Source: Clytia hemisphaerica (lineage: Eukaryota; Cnidaria; Hydrozoa; Leptothecata; Clytiidae). From it: DNA of 64,000 nucleotides. The stretch is from the NCBI GenBank assembly GCA_902728285.1, contig CACVBU010000795.1, forward strand, positions 186,001 to 250,000, read 5' to 3'. Below the pieces are notes generated by a model that was not told the DNA's origin, did not search any database, and saw only the letters and a program-made list of their open reading frames with translations. Of this stretch, positions 42,952-54,806 are shown piece after piece. The position numbers and the translations under genes were made by a program. Each line of letters begins with the position of its first letter. Position 1 is the first letter of the stretch.

Positions 42952-43530
42952 ATTGACACGAATGTGGAGCAAGATTGTTCAGAAAGAGGAAAAGAAAAAC
43001 ATTCTTTGCTTATTATAAGCATAGCATAACAATAGGTAGACACTGTCCTGGTATGAAATATGTGTCTGATATGAAACAGGAACACTTACGTAAAAATAAA
43101 ACCTTTAGTGCTCGCAGTAGTTAAGTTAAGTCAAAAAAGAGAGGGATCTAGGATCCCTTGATTACACTCACAAGACTGACTTGGACTAGATTTACTATCA
43201 AAAAACGTCGATTGACACAGTGCAATTTCGGATCCTCCGTAAACAGGTCATAGCTTATAACCCCGTCTATTCAGCAGAAATTATACAGACCTTAAGTCTG
43301 AACTCAAATAGTCTTTGGTCAAAATTTGACCTTTCTCTGGTCCATTTTCGATTTAGTATTTCGTACCGATTCTTCCGCTCACAAAATCATTTATTTAAAA
43401 TTTTGGAGGATCGCTTTATTTATCCAATCATTCGCCTTTTGTTGAAAATTACCCATAAGGGTACCCTGTACTACTCTACTCGTCAAAACTCACGGTTGTG
43501 CCGTTGAGTAAGTATAGGCCCCTTACTTAC

Positions 43531-43692
43531 ACACCCCTGTGTCACAGACCCGTTGAGACCCGCCCAGCCTTACTGGAAAATTAAGCAAAGATTTCGTCCC
43601 GGTAGGAAAATACCCTTGAATTTCAGCCCCACTAGGAAATTTTTATCCCCACTGAGGAAAAAGGTTCCACCAGGACTGTGAGACAGGGGTGT
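43531..43692. repeat. MITE, CTGTCTCACAG subfamily, short copy
   Basis: Ends ACACCCCTGTGTCACAGACC and CTGTGAGACAGGGGTGT; 162 bp with CCCCACTAGGAAA blocks. Confidence 0.75.
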
Positions 43693-44896
43693 CCATAAGT
43701 GATAAATATTGAATAGGCTTTACCAATTTTTTGCAAAAATTTCAAAGAAATGACTCGGAATCGGTCCGACATTCCAAAAGTTTCCCCTTTTATTACAATT
43801 TTTTCCAAAAATACACCTTGCAGTGGGCAGATTTTTTCATTTTATCTATGTTTTGTGATACATGGGGAGGCTAAAAATGATACATCTCACTGTGCCACGT
43901 ACATTTTCCTTGGCAAAGACTCTCATTCTTGTCCACTTATAAGTACAATTAATTTAGTAAACTAGGCTCTCTATGGTAGTAAGTTTTTTCAAATAAAATA
44001 TTGAAACTTTTTAAGATATGATACTGGCACCGCTTCAAAATGGTACCTTGAGATTGATTGATTTATAAATTTAAGAATAATTATCCTTAAAAACGTGTTT
44101 TAAGGCATGGCACAGCCATCGTTTTCCTTTCCTCCAAAGACGCAGTTTGCAAGAAAAACAGGAAGCCATAAAATAACCCTAATATTCTAAAACTCCTAAA
44201 TTTGTCTCTTCAATTTCCAAAATTTGAACATTTTTATGGTCTTTTGATGGTTCGAGTTTCCGTTCTTTTATGGAAAATTATTTTCAATACTCTATTCGTC
44301 GAAAATTTGATTGCCTATTGACGTCCCTTCCTTTCGGTCTTCGGAAGTACAAGAAAAAGTTTATTTGATGAAAAAATGGGATGCATGAATAAAGCAAATG
44401 ATAATTGCTCAGTAATTGGCATGATGCTATTATTGTATGCCAAATGACCAAACACTAATTATACCGAAAATAATTTTTGATCATTAAATCTGTCTACTGA
44501 TGCCCTGTCATCAGTTTTCTTTCGTAAAGGAAAATTCAAAAGCTATCCTCTTTCAGTTTCGTAAAAGAGTCTAACTGACCAAATTTTTACTGAGTGTGGC
44601 ACCGCATCATTTACCGAAAATTCTCGGCAGCAAAACCAAAAGCTTGGATGCGTACATCCATGAAATAGTTTTATTACCAAAAAACGACTCGCACACTGGG
44701 TCCGCTTACCAATTAAAATTTCTTAGCAATAAGTTTAAGAGGCTAATTTGAATCCCTTTTTAACTTTTTCGAAGATACGTGAAGCGTTTTTTTTTATTGG
44801 CTGGTCTCTCTTCGCTTCCATGTATCAACCAAGAGGTGTTTCTATGACAAAGGTTTATTCACGCTCCACAAAGATTTGGTTCTTGCTGCGTTTTGT
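43693..44896. other. Non-coding stretch, nothing recognised
   Basis: AT-rich, spurious frames only. Confidence 0.4.
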
Positions 44897-45171
44897 CACC
44901 CCTGTGTCACAGACCCGCTGGGACCCACTGGAAAATTTGGCAAAAATTTTGTCCCCGGTGGGAAAATACCCTGGAATTTCAGCCCCACTGGAAAACTTAT
45001 TTTGATTTCATCCTCATTCGAAATTCAATTTTTAAAAATGGTACTCCAAAACCATCCCCACTGGATTTTTTAACCTTAGAAAAATAAATTTCTATCCCTA
45101 TCAGAATTTCAATAGAAATTTCTCTCCCCTCTGAGGAAAACAGTTTCACCGGGGCTGTGAGACGGGGCTAT
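44897..45171. repeat. MITE, CTGTCTCACAG subfamily
   Basis: Ends CACCCCTGTGTCACAGACCC and GGGGCTGTGAGACGGGGCTA. The 7-base direct repeat GTTTTGT flanks it (44890-44896, 45172-45178), probably a target duplication. Confidence 0.75.
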
Positions 45172-45178
45172 GTTTTGT

Positions 45179-46055
45179 ATTTAGATTCTTTGAGACTGAT
45201 GCCTAGATATTCGCCTTGCTGCTTGAATTAGTGCTTTTTAAGGGAAATAGTTTAGTAAAGTGCGCATTCTAGACATGACTGCAAGCATAGTTTACAGGTT
45301 TGGAGCAATTAAAGTTTTGATCGAAGAGCCGAGTGGGTTTTTCAGACAGAAATTATATTTTTGTCAATGACGCCGTGGGTATAGAAAACTGCGGAAGGCG
45401 GGTCATTTTGTGGTAAACTAATACGAATCACGTACATTTTACTTGGCAAGGAATTCCAGTCTGATTTCGTAAAGACGGAGATATATTTTGTCGGTATTTC
45501 AACAGAATGGTAGTAATTTTTAGTAATTTAGTAATTTTTTTTTAATGTTCAAAGTTTTCGATACATAGAAATACTACCTTATTACATTAAGATAACAACT
45601 CAATTATTTATGTTAGTAACAATCGCTAGACTAGATTTGAGCCAATGTAATTTTTTCCCGTTATTAAATTGTTGCTCTCATTTTTCCCGCGTACCTTAAA
45701 ATACCTTAAAAATTATGACTACCTAAACTCTTCCACTTTTGACTGCAGATTGAAAATTCTCTTTATTACTCAGAATCTAACAAAGCGAGAAAATCAAAAG
45801 TAGTGCGGGCGGAAAAACGTGAATATAACATCGTAACATATCCGTAGCAGGGTAGCGTATTTGTTCTTTTACACCGGAAGAAAATGAGGTCGTTAAAAGA
45901 CTTCCGGCTGACGCATGTTCGAATAGGCTGCAAGCAGTAAATCACGATTAATTGCCAAAAAATAAGCAGCGCATACAAAAAGCAATTAAAAAAAGTTAAT
46001 TAGAGTTGTAACGCTTTCTTGTGCTGGAGCCTGGAAACGAGTTCGAACGCTATTG
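45179..46055. other. Non-coding stretch upstream of the TSP1 gene
   Basis: No gene or repeat recognised. Presumably includes distal promoter sequence of the downstream gene. Confidence 0.35.
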
Positions 46056-46063
46056 TATAAATA
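46056..46063 (+). promoter_or_regulatory. TATA box of the TSP1-repeat gene
   Basis: TATAAATA followed about 30 bases later by an initiator-like TCATTC. A non-coding first exon of about 60 bases would then end at a clean donor (TTACAAG|gtatgt at 46146/46147), with the ATG right after the next acceptor at 46337. Confidence 0.6.
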
Positions 46064-46337
46064 CTGGCGTATTTCGAGAAGAACATCATTCAAAAAAAGA
46101 ATTTGAGAAAGATTTTCAAGGAATAAGCAAAGCAAATAGTTACAAGGTATGTATTAATTAATAATGTTAAAACATATACACTTATGTTGAAAAAAACGAG
46201 TCCTTGTTAAATAAATATTCGTCATGATATCAGATTCTCTAAGTTTCTGGTAAAGCTACGCCTCTGTGAACAAAAGTCCTTACAACTCCGTGAAATGAAA
46301 TAAAAAATTATATTTTCATATTTTTTATTATCTTTAG

Positions 46338-49300
46338 ATGAATACCCTTTTAGCCTTGGTGGTTTTATGTTTGGCTGCAGTCAATTCAACAAAAATCGAA
46401 AAATGTATCCGACGTAAGTTTGAAAGCTTTTTTTTTCTTTTGAGCGTTCATGTACATGTCCTATACTAGACATCATACGGCTTTTTTATACGTATTAACG
46501 GAATGAGAAGTCCCGGTTTTCGGTGACGTATGCTCGCTACGATAAAGGATTCTAAAACTTTTCACAAAAAATATTCATGAAATGCTGGTAATAAGAACAC
46601 TTTAAGAATATTTTAAGGCTAAAAACTCAAATAGCTAGGAACATCGAAAGGCTCCGGACAATTTGGACGTTCTTACGAATAAGATTAAAGCTTTAAAGGG
46701 ACATAAAAGTACTGACGGAATTTGTAAACAAGCCGTATGCAGCGGGATACAAAATCAAAACAAATGTCACATGTCAAAATAAAAAATCTAAACAAATATG
46801 GCTGATTTCGATTCTTTCAATTGTTTTACAAGTTTGTTTTGGACACGTGATCTTAATTGTTTCCTTTAATGACACGTGGTTCGCGCAATGTTTACATTTT
46901 ACTTTTTTATGTCCCTTTAAAAAACAGCCTTAAAAACTCTCGGGTAAGTTATGGCATGTCTGAAAAACTGAAAATTACCATAATTTTTAGATCGCATTAG
47001 TCGACAGAAAATGACCAAACAAATGACTGAAAATGAAGGGTACTGTGATGAAGTTTCTAACCTGATGTGTAACCTAATTGTTTTTTCGCTGATTTTCGCA
47101 AAAAACCTTAAAAACTGATTATGACGTCATAATCGATGACGTCATAAAAACTAAAAATTGAATTTCTCAAGAATGGTTTATCCAATTGTCTTCAAACTTT
47201 CACCAAAGATGTATCTCACCAAAGTAAATCGTTTGAAAAAATTAATTTTTCGAAATTTTCATGACGTCAGCAGAAATTAGGAAAAAAGGAAAAAATCCTA
47301 TTTTTTGCTGACGTAATCAGAATTTCGAAAAAAGATTTTTTTTCAAATGATCGACTTTAGTGGGATACATCTTTGGTGAAAGTTTGAGGATGATTGGATA
47401 AACAACCCTTGAGAAATTCAATTTTTAGTTTTTATGACGTCATCGATTATGACGTCATAATCAGTTTTTGCGGTTTTTCGCGAAAATCGGCGTAAAAACA
47501 ATTAGGTTACACATCAGGTTAGAAACTACATCATAGTACCCTTCATGTTCAGTCATTTGTTTGGTCGTTTTCTGTCGACTAGTGCGATCTAAAAATTATG
47601 GTAATTTTAAGACATGCCATAACTTACCCGAGCTAGCAGCTTAAAAAATCTTTCATTCAACACCAATGTGATTTTGTATAGTTTGTAAGAATGTTTTTTA
47701 TCTTTCTTAGAAAACGGAGGGTACAGTGATTGGTTGAAATGGTCACCATGCAGTGTATCATGTGGCAAAGGAACAAGATCTAGACATCGTTATTGTGATA
47801 ACCCAATCCCAATGTATGGTGGAGATAAATGTCAAGGAGATGATAAAGAGACTGAAGAATGTGATATGGGACCTTGCCCAGGTACTTCAGTGTTTCTGGA
47901 AACTTTTCTTACTAAATTTTTAACAAACGAATTTTAAGGAAACTGCACTTAAAATATCTATAACCCAATTCGTATCTGAACTTGGAAAAGTCAACAATAC
48001 TCCAGTTTGAAAAATTAAGAACCGCGTACTCATATAACCTAATAAATGTGAATTCTTTTTTCAATCAAAAAATTCCCGAGGCACTCCGAAAATCAAACTC
48101 TTTCCCTATTTTTCCAGAAAAAGCAACCCTCGGTGAATATGAAGATATTGGGAAATGCTCCAAACCATGTGGCGGGGGCGTTCAAAAAAGACAACGAAAA
48201 TGTTTACCGCCCATCAATCCATACTACAAGAAATGCTACGTTGATTGTCCAAAAGATCGCGATGAGATTACTGAGCCTTGCAACACTCATAAATGCAAAC
48301 AAGAAGGTAGGTCTTACTCCACCCTTTCAACATGAAACTTTTGTTCTCCTTCAGAAACCAGCATCCAAGGGCTCTGACTTGGTCTTTACAAGTTTAAGCG
48401 TGTAGGTATACCTAAGCTTTTAGGAACGTTAGTCTTATAAATTTAAACTACGTGAAATTAATGTTTGAAAATTTTCTAAAAGTTGTCAAACTCGAAATAT
48501 TATTTTCTGATTAAGCGATCATGAAAAACTGAATGCATCACTTGAACCTTAAAACCATTTCATTCAAAAGATTTTCTCCCGATGGTTTACCTTTTCATAA
48601 ATTCTCCATTTCATATATTTCATTTAGTTGGTAATGAATGCCAAGGATGTAAACGACAAGCCAATTATGACGCCGCCAGAAACGGCAAACCCGAATTCGT
48701 CGGTCATGCTTGCCGTACGTCAAATAAATTCTGTGAAGGACGAACGAAAGGCATTAAAGCTATGTACGCACAAAATGATTGGTTCTTTTTACACTGTGCA
48801 CCAGATGGCTCTTGGTGTAAACCATGCGCTACCAGAGGATTGGTTTATAACCCTGAATGTGGAAATTGCGAAGTGAAGAGGTCTGGAGTCAAATGTACTG
48901 ATGCTGGTAAGACATTGTATATTCATTTATCCGAGGGGGGGGGTCTGAATAACTCGACCAACCACAGGGGAATTAGAAATGTTCGAGTTATAGAGATTCG
49001 AGTTTTGGCTATTTAAGGGTTTGTTATCTCTAGCTTGATGGGTGAGACCAGAAATTAAAGAGAAATTCGAAGTATAGAGGTTCGAGTTATAGAGATTCTA
49101 CCGTATTTGAAGAATTTTTCCTGGAGTATCTTTCAAAAAGCATACTTTCCCTTCCCCTTTCATATCAAAAATTGAAATATTATTATTGCTCGTTTTGCAA
49201 ATTTTCTATTTCCTCTAACTTCAATATAAATTACTCATCACGCCCCTCTTCATGGCTTTTAACTGTGTTGAACCCTGGCCACAATTTTTGAAATTTCAAA

Positions 49301-49480
49301 GCATTTGGCATTTCTAGGAGCTTAAGAAATATCGACACAAATGGCTTTGTTTTTTCTCCATCCTGGCCATATCTATATCCTATTTACTCTAATAATTTAT
49401 TTTCCCATCTATCATCAACAGGTACTTGGGATAAAACGCGAGCTCAAAAAGACGTTTTGAATGATGAAGAACTCTGGTAA
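46338..49480 (+). CDS. Secreted protein with two TSP1 repeats and Cys-rich tail
   Basis: Five coding exons: 46338-46413, 47711-47881, 48118-48306, 48628-48906, 49422-49480. All internal introns are phase 1, the usual arrangement for shuffled extracellular modules. Product 257 aa. Residues 1-17 are a signal peptide (MNTLLALVVLCLAAVNS). TSP1 repeat 1 (about 28-80) has WLKWSPCSVSCGKG and ECDMGPC. Repeat 2 (about 88-145) has KCSKPCGGGVQKRQRKC but lacks the leading Trp residues. The rest (about 147-238) is cysteine-rich; FCEGR...WFFLHCAPDGSWC...GLVYNPEC loosely resembles a peritrophin-type chitin-binding domain, which is unproven. Likely an extracellular-matrix or mucus protein. A non-coding first exon and TATA box lie upstream. 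Confidence 0.85.
46585..46685. repeat. MITE, TAAGAACAT family, fragment
   Basis: Half of the element seen at 17005-17238, in intron 2 of the TSP1 gene. Confidence 0.5.
46939..47632. mobile_element. About 700-bp palindromic element
   Basis: The left arm starts CTCGGGTAAGTTATGGCATG and the right arm ends with its complement. The two arms of more than 300 bases pair nearly throughout and contain ATGACGTCAT motifs. No coding frame. Inserted in intron 2 of the TSP1 gene. Confidence 0.8.
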
Positions 49481-50468
49481 ACTTGAAAAATAACCAACCA
49501 ATTGTTTTCGACAATTTTATCACGTGATCAATATCTCCCCCGAGATTCATGATTTATGATTTATTCAAACATTCGAAGCATCGAATGCACAGGGAGGAAG
49601 ATTGACTGTTAATTTTACAGTTTCTAATTTCATCTTTTTTAACTCTTTATATCGTATTTCTAATTTTTGTCTAGACTTTATTTCTAAAGATTTTTATTCA
49701 GAAAAATAGTTAAAAAAATATATTTAAAAAAATCATTTTCAAATTTTTGAGTCAAAATTCTTTGTCCAGCGAGTCGATTTCTATCCACACTTTCTAGATG
49801 AATAGATTGCTGGTCAAAAATGGAAATCCCGGAATGATGAAAAAATTAATAGAATACTTTACACTTTCTAGAGGAACCAGTGAGTTCTAGCTATTCTTAT
49901 CTTTTTTGGATTTAATGTTCTGCTTAGGCCTATAAATGGATAAAATTTTCTTTGTAATCTTTGAAATTTGAGGCTCACGTTGTTTTTGATTTTACTGTAA
50001 GTGGTTCATTTCGGTTCTCTTTTTCTGCAATCAGGGTCAAAATATATTGGGAATTTTGGTTGATTCCTCGTTTTCAGAAATTTAAAGTTCGGGCGAAAAA
50101 GTCGTTTTAGGCAAATTGATAAATTTATTCAAATATTTCAATTCGGGAGGGGTTTACTTGTGGGTTGCCTTTTTTTGCCTCCTTAATCTTGGTCAAGCAA
50201 CCATGCTATTGCCCTTTTCTCAAAGGAAGATGATGGGATAGATACTATGCCTAATTCTCAAATTAGAACTAAAGAATTATCCATAAAAAGAGCTTTTTGA
50301 GGTACTTAGTTACAATAGTAAAACCATTCTAAAACATTTAGCCAAATAAAAAAGTGTTGAAATTTTCTTCGGTCGGCGCAAACCATGGTTTCATTTTGTT
50401 AGTAATTAAACTTCACTTCTTTTATGCTATTTGAACTTGGAAATTGATATAAATCTACAAACGCTCGA
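49481..50468. other. Intergenic stretch with a dispersed repeat
   Basis: 50037-50160 (marker AATTCGGGAGGGGTTTA) resembles 15394-15520 in gene A intron 9. Otherwise nothing recognised. Confidence 0.5.
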
Positions 50469-51155
50469 TTGGACAGGCTGGAGAAGAAAATCGAGAAACT
50501 TTTAGATAAGGAAGATGTCGCTAAAGATAAAAAACAAAGGACATACGCAAAAACTACCAAAGAAGAACTGAAGAAGCAAGAGGTAACTATGAAACAACAG
50601 ACATATGCTAGCATTACAGAGTTAAAGAAACAAGAGGTAACGATCAAGAACTTCATCAAAGAAGAGAAAGAAGAAGTACGATGGCTGAACCTGACAAAGT
50701 GCAATATCATTGTTCACAACATTGATGAACTCAAACATGAAACCCTTGAAGAACAGCGAACAAGTGATAAAGATTACGTCGAAGAATTTGTGAGCAACCA
50801 AATGGGACTAAAGGTAAACATCGTCAGCGCAGAAAGAATAGGAGCTCGAAAGGACGAGATGTTCAGGACGAAACGTTGGCGACCCTTAAAAGTTGTGTTA
50901 AGGAATGAAGAAGAGAAACGTCAGATTCTAGCATCAGTCCACAAGCTAAAGAAAATTGTAACTGATTTACGAGTAACCGATGATTTTTCTAAAAAAGAAC
51001 GCGAAACCATCAAAGAATGGCATAGGAACGCAAAAGAGAAGACAAAGTTACAAAAGGATGGCAGTCAAATAAAGGTTAGAGGAAGTCCTCGGACTAGACT
51101 CTATTTCAAGAAGATCTGCTGTGACTTACGCGTTACTGAAAATGAAATATTGTAA
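50469..51155 (+). mobile_element. LINE ORF1-like frame (orphan)
   Basis: An open frame of 228 codons without an upstream ATG (first in-frame ATG at 50589), so it is 5' truncated or decayed at its start. The first 75 residues are a Lys/Glu-rich coiled coil. Then comes NIIVHNIDE, RIGARK, RPLKVVLRNEEEKRQIL and a RVTDDFSKKERETIKEW segment. That order is typical of the ORF1/nucleic-acid-binding protein of cnidarian and mollusc LINEs. No endonuclease or reverse transcriptase follows. Confidence 0.65.
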
Positions 51156-51618
51156 AGACTGATTTAGAGGCCAATTGTGCGCCTACAAAATGTTAAATAT
51201 GATTATTTCATAGAGGTCGATAGACCTGCGAAATATATAAAAAAATATATTACTATATACTGAGCTAATAACAGTCGAAAATCAAGTTTTCAACAGGGTT
51301 TCCCACATTACTCCTTATTTCATCAACAATTCTTGCAGTTGAAATACCTTTCCTCACGAAATAACCCCAAAATGAAGTGTACAAATTTTCGGTGACGGTA
51401 TTTGGAGTTAATTGTGTCTGATATTCCGGTATTTCGGGAAAAAGTTGCCGGTATTTCGGTATTCAGTACCCCTTGAAACTCCCCTCAGTACAGAGAAAGT
51501 TACGGGTACGTACGGGTCGTATTCTCATCCGGTGGGACGAGATGGAGTTTTTACATCTTATAAAAACTCCATCTCATCTGCATCCGGTATCTGTCCAGTG
51601 GTATTATTTCAAATTAAC

Positions 51619-51914
51619 TACTCTTAGGTGCCAAATAAACAGGCCCGCCCCCCGCTTGTTAATTTTTCGATTTTTTCCCAACCCCCCGGACCTTATTCTA
51701 ACCCCCCCCGTTTATTTATTTTTGAAAAAATTCCCAGCTACAACAAGGAAAATTCCTTGTTTTACTCTAAAAAGCCTAAATTTAGTCTATTTTGACCCTT
51801 TTTTAGGGTTTTTAAAGGTCCATTTTCCAACCCCCCGGTAATTAGGCCCCCCCGTTTATTTAATTTGAAAATTTTTTCCAAACCCCCCCCCCGTTTATTT
51901 GGCACCTAAGAGTA
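51619..51914. repeat. MITE, CTCTTAGGTGCCAAATAAAC family
   Basis: Ends TACTCTTAGGTGCCAAATAA and complement, with C-rich CCCCCCGTTTATTT blocks inside. A degenerate partial relative is at 59763-59950. Confidence 0.75.
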
Positions 51915-52003
51915 CATAATTTGTGTTGTTCAAGACTTAATATGTTTGTTTTTTGTTTGTGTAGTAATTTGATAAATGCGCCGTGATTTGACAACAAACT
52001 TCC

Positions 52004-54630
52004 TTAAAAGGGGGTAGTCATATGAGAAATTTGAAATGTCATTTTTTAAACTTTTTGTTATATCTTGTGAAGTAGTAAATATTTTTCAATGAAACTTTCC
52101 ACAATTGTAGCACAACTATAAAGAATATGAAAAATTAAAAAAAAATTCTAAAAATAGCAAAGACGGGGGTAATATCGTCCAGGGGGTAAAAGCTATAAAA
52201 ATATTGTGTCAACCTTTTAAGAAAAGCTAAGATAGCTATTCAAAAATTTTTTTCTGGTGAAGGTTAGTATTATGAAAGTCTCCAGAATGAGTGGAAAAAT
52301 TTTTCCAAATTTCAAGCCAGGGGGTCTGGAACCTAAAATTTGTACTTTTTCAGTTTAACAGTCAAAAAATGATTTTTTTGAAAAACTGCTTCATTCATCC
52401 TGAGGCTTACCATAATGGAAAACTACCCTGAAAATTTCAAGTCAATAGCTTTTCTCAATCCTGAGAAAAGGCTGACAAGGTGCGCGAAAACCCCCTAAAA
52501 CGTGTTTTGAGAAAACGGCGCAGAAAGTTATAAATCGGTTGGTTCGAAACGCAGGAGACAGGACGCAGGAGACAGGACACAGGACGCAGGAGACAGGACA
52601 CAGGACGCAGGTCATACAAACTACAGACCGGAAAATTGTAACACATTCGTAACATATAATTCATAAAATGTTTCTAAAAACATTATACGCAATGGAAAAT
52701 TATACCATATAATTATACAAAATACGCTATTTAGAAGATTTTTAAATGACAAGCCATCAATCCCAAATATTGACAAAATGACATTTAAATTATGTAAATG
52801 ATGACGCTATCACAAAATACAAGGTGTGTACATCAGTTTACAACAAAATATTTTTTCATGCTAAATAGGATGCTGACGGTGCAAGTAGATACAGATTTAA
52901 ATATTTTGAATACATTAAATGCTCCAAGAGAGCATTTTTAGAGATATGAAAATAGTGATGTCATTTTCATCAAAAATACGAGATAGGGAATAAAAATATT
53001 GATATATTAATAAAATACAAACCTTTGACGCTATTTTAGTCAACTTTTGTTATCATACCCAAGGTGATGCAGGAGATATAATGAGATATGATAAAGTGAT
53101 TGTGAAATAGCTATTTTCCTGTCAGGGGCTGTTTAAAGGGTTTAAAGATGAGATAAATATTTTTAACACTTGTATTTTGTATATAACATATTATGTAACA
53201 TGCCAATGTGAAAAGATAACTGCTATTATAAATGCATGATTTATGTGTAATATATAATACAAGTATTACAGGTCCGTGTTATACACGGCACAAAATGCAA
53301 AAGCACGTGGCAAGCATGTGGATAGATTTTGACATTTAAAAAGGTTCTAGACCAATAAAATACCTTCAGAATGATATTTCTAACAATTACAAGTGTTTTT
53401 CAAACATTTTCTTTGTCTTTTACATCAATTAAAGCTGACCTGTCAGCACTGTCCTGCGTCCTGTGTCCTGCCTCCTGGGTCCTGTGTCCTGCGTTTCGAA
53501 CCAACCGGTTATAAATTGAGGTTTTTCTAAATTTTTCTGCGATACATAGACCGTTTTACAAAATTTTTGCTGTGGTTGACCAAAATGGATTGACACATAA
53601 CTTTTAATGTTGAAAAGGTACTGGAAATACTAAAATAGTCCAAGTTTTTTGAAAAAAATGGCCTTCCACGTGCTCCGGGGGAATCTCCAAGTATTTTGCG
53701 TCAACTCTGCGTACAACGCGTAAACATGGCTTTAAGTCAATAAAAGTGCATTTTCTCATCAAAAAGACTATTGCCAACAAAATATATCATCCTTGAGCTC
53801 TCTCAAATCTGTTTATATCATTTACAGTTGAATTTCAGTGTTGATCTTAGGGAAACGTGTCTTCAGGTTGAAAGTCAATCATGCATAGTTTTACTCAATT
53901 TTCCAGGATCGCCTCTGGCGCCATGAGTGCCATGATTCATCAAAGACTAGATTTCCACTGGATTTAAGACTCATAATGGATACATCATTGAATGTGTTTG
54001 GTTCCTTTCTTCAAACTTTATTCAAAGTCTATAGTCCATCACTTTGAAAAGTTTTTTTCGGTGTACAAGTTTTACTGTTCGAAAACATCAGTTCGCAGAA
54101 TCAAATTGTTGCTTTCACTCAAATTATAGGCTTCCAAAGCTTTCCCAGATATGAGAAATGAAATGGAACATTCAATAATATCATAATTCAATCCAAAACA
54201 ATACATAAGCTCAGTTTCCATGTCAAAAACACAGCTGACTGCCTCCAAAATGTGAATGTTTTTGAAAATACCACTTCTTCGGTTAACATCTTTAATTACG
54301 TCATATTAAGAAATCCCGGGAAAAAAAGGCGGTATTGACTTTGACGCCCAAAAAGGGCGTAAAAAGAGCTTTCATTTGGTATGTCATGATGCTATGTTTA
54401 GAGCAGCCAAACGGAAATGAGGCCTTAGCAACGGATGCGATTTCCCGTTGCTAAGGAGAAAATTGTATACCAGGGCTCATAAGAAACCCAATATATCGGC
54501 AGATATTTATGCTACGGCCTTGAAATTTTCAGGGTATGTTCAGGAAGGATAAAGGATCCTAAAAAGCCCTAAATCCCGAAATTGATAAATTTTCACCAAT
54601 TTTCAAAATCTCATATGACTACCCCCTTAA
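52004..54630. mobile_element. 2.6-kb TTAA-flanked non-autonomous element
   Basis: TTAA at 52004-52007 and 54627-54630 bounds inverted ends GGGGGTAGTCATATGAGA and TCTCATATGACTACCCCC. A TTAA target is the hallmark of piggyBac-type transposition. There is no transposase frame. It contains the separate element 52536-53507. Confidence 0.65.
52536..53507. mobile_element. Element with minisatellite inverted ends and 9-bp target duplication
   Basis: Starts CGGTTGGTTCGAAACGCAGG and ends with its complement. Next to the left end is a tandem minisatellite (about 52550-52610; units such as GGACGCAGGAGACA and GGACACA), and the right end carries the inverted version (about 53449-53490). The 9 bases GTTATAAAT lie directly outside both ends (52527-52535, 53508-53516). 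About 970 bp, no coding frame. A 9-bp duplication fits a Mutator-like transposase. Confidence 0.75.
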
Positions 54631-54806
54631 TGGAAGTAGCTCACTCGCTTATAAGGTCGCGTTTTTACGTTTTTTGCTTAAAAAAGCCTTAAAATCGCTT
54701 AAATAGAGCTTTTAAGGCAGCAAGACCACACGATACATTCCATATCATAATTATGAAAAGGCTTTTTGTAAGACGTAAAGTGATCTAGGTACAATTACGT
54801 GATATT

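Noticed and set aside
48628..48876. 82-codon overlapping frame in the TSP1 gene
   Set aside because: Different frame from the spliced Cys-rich domain; no domain, and does not join neighbouring exons.
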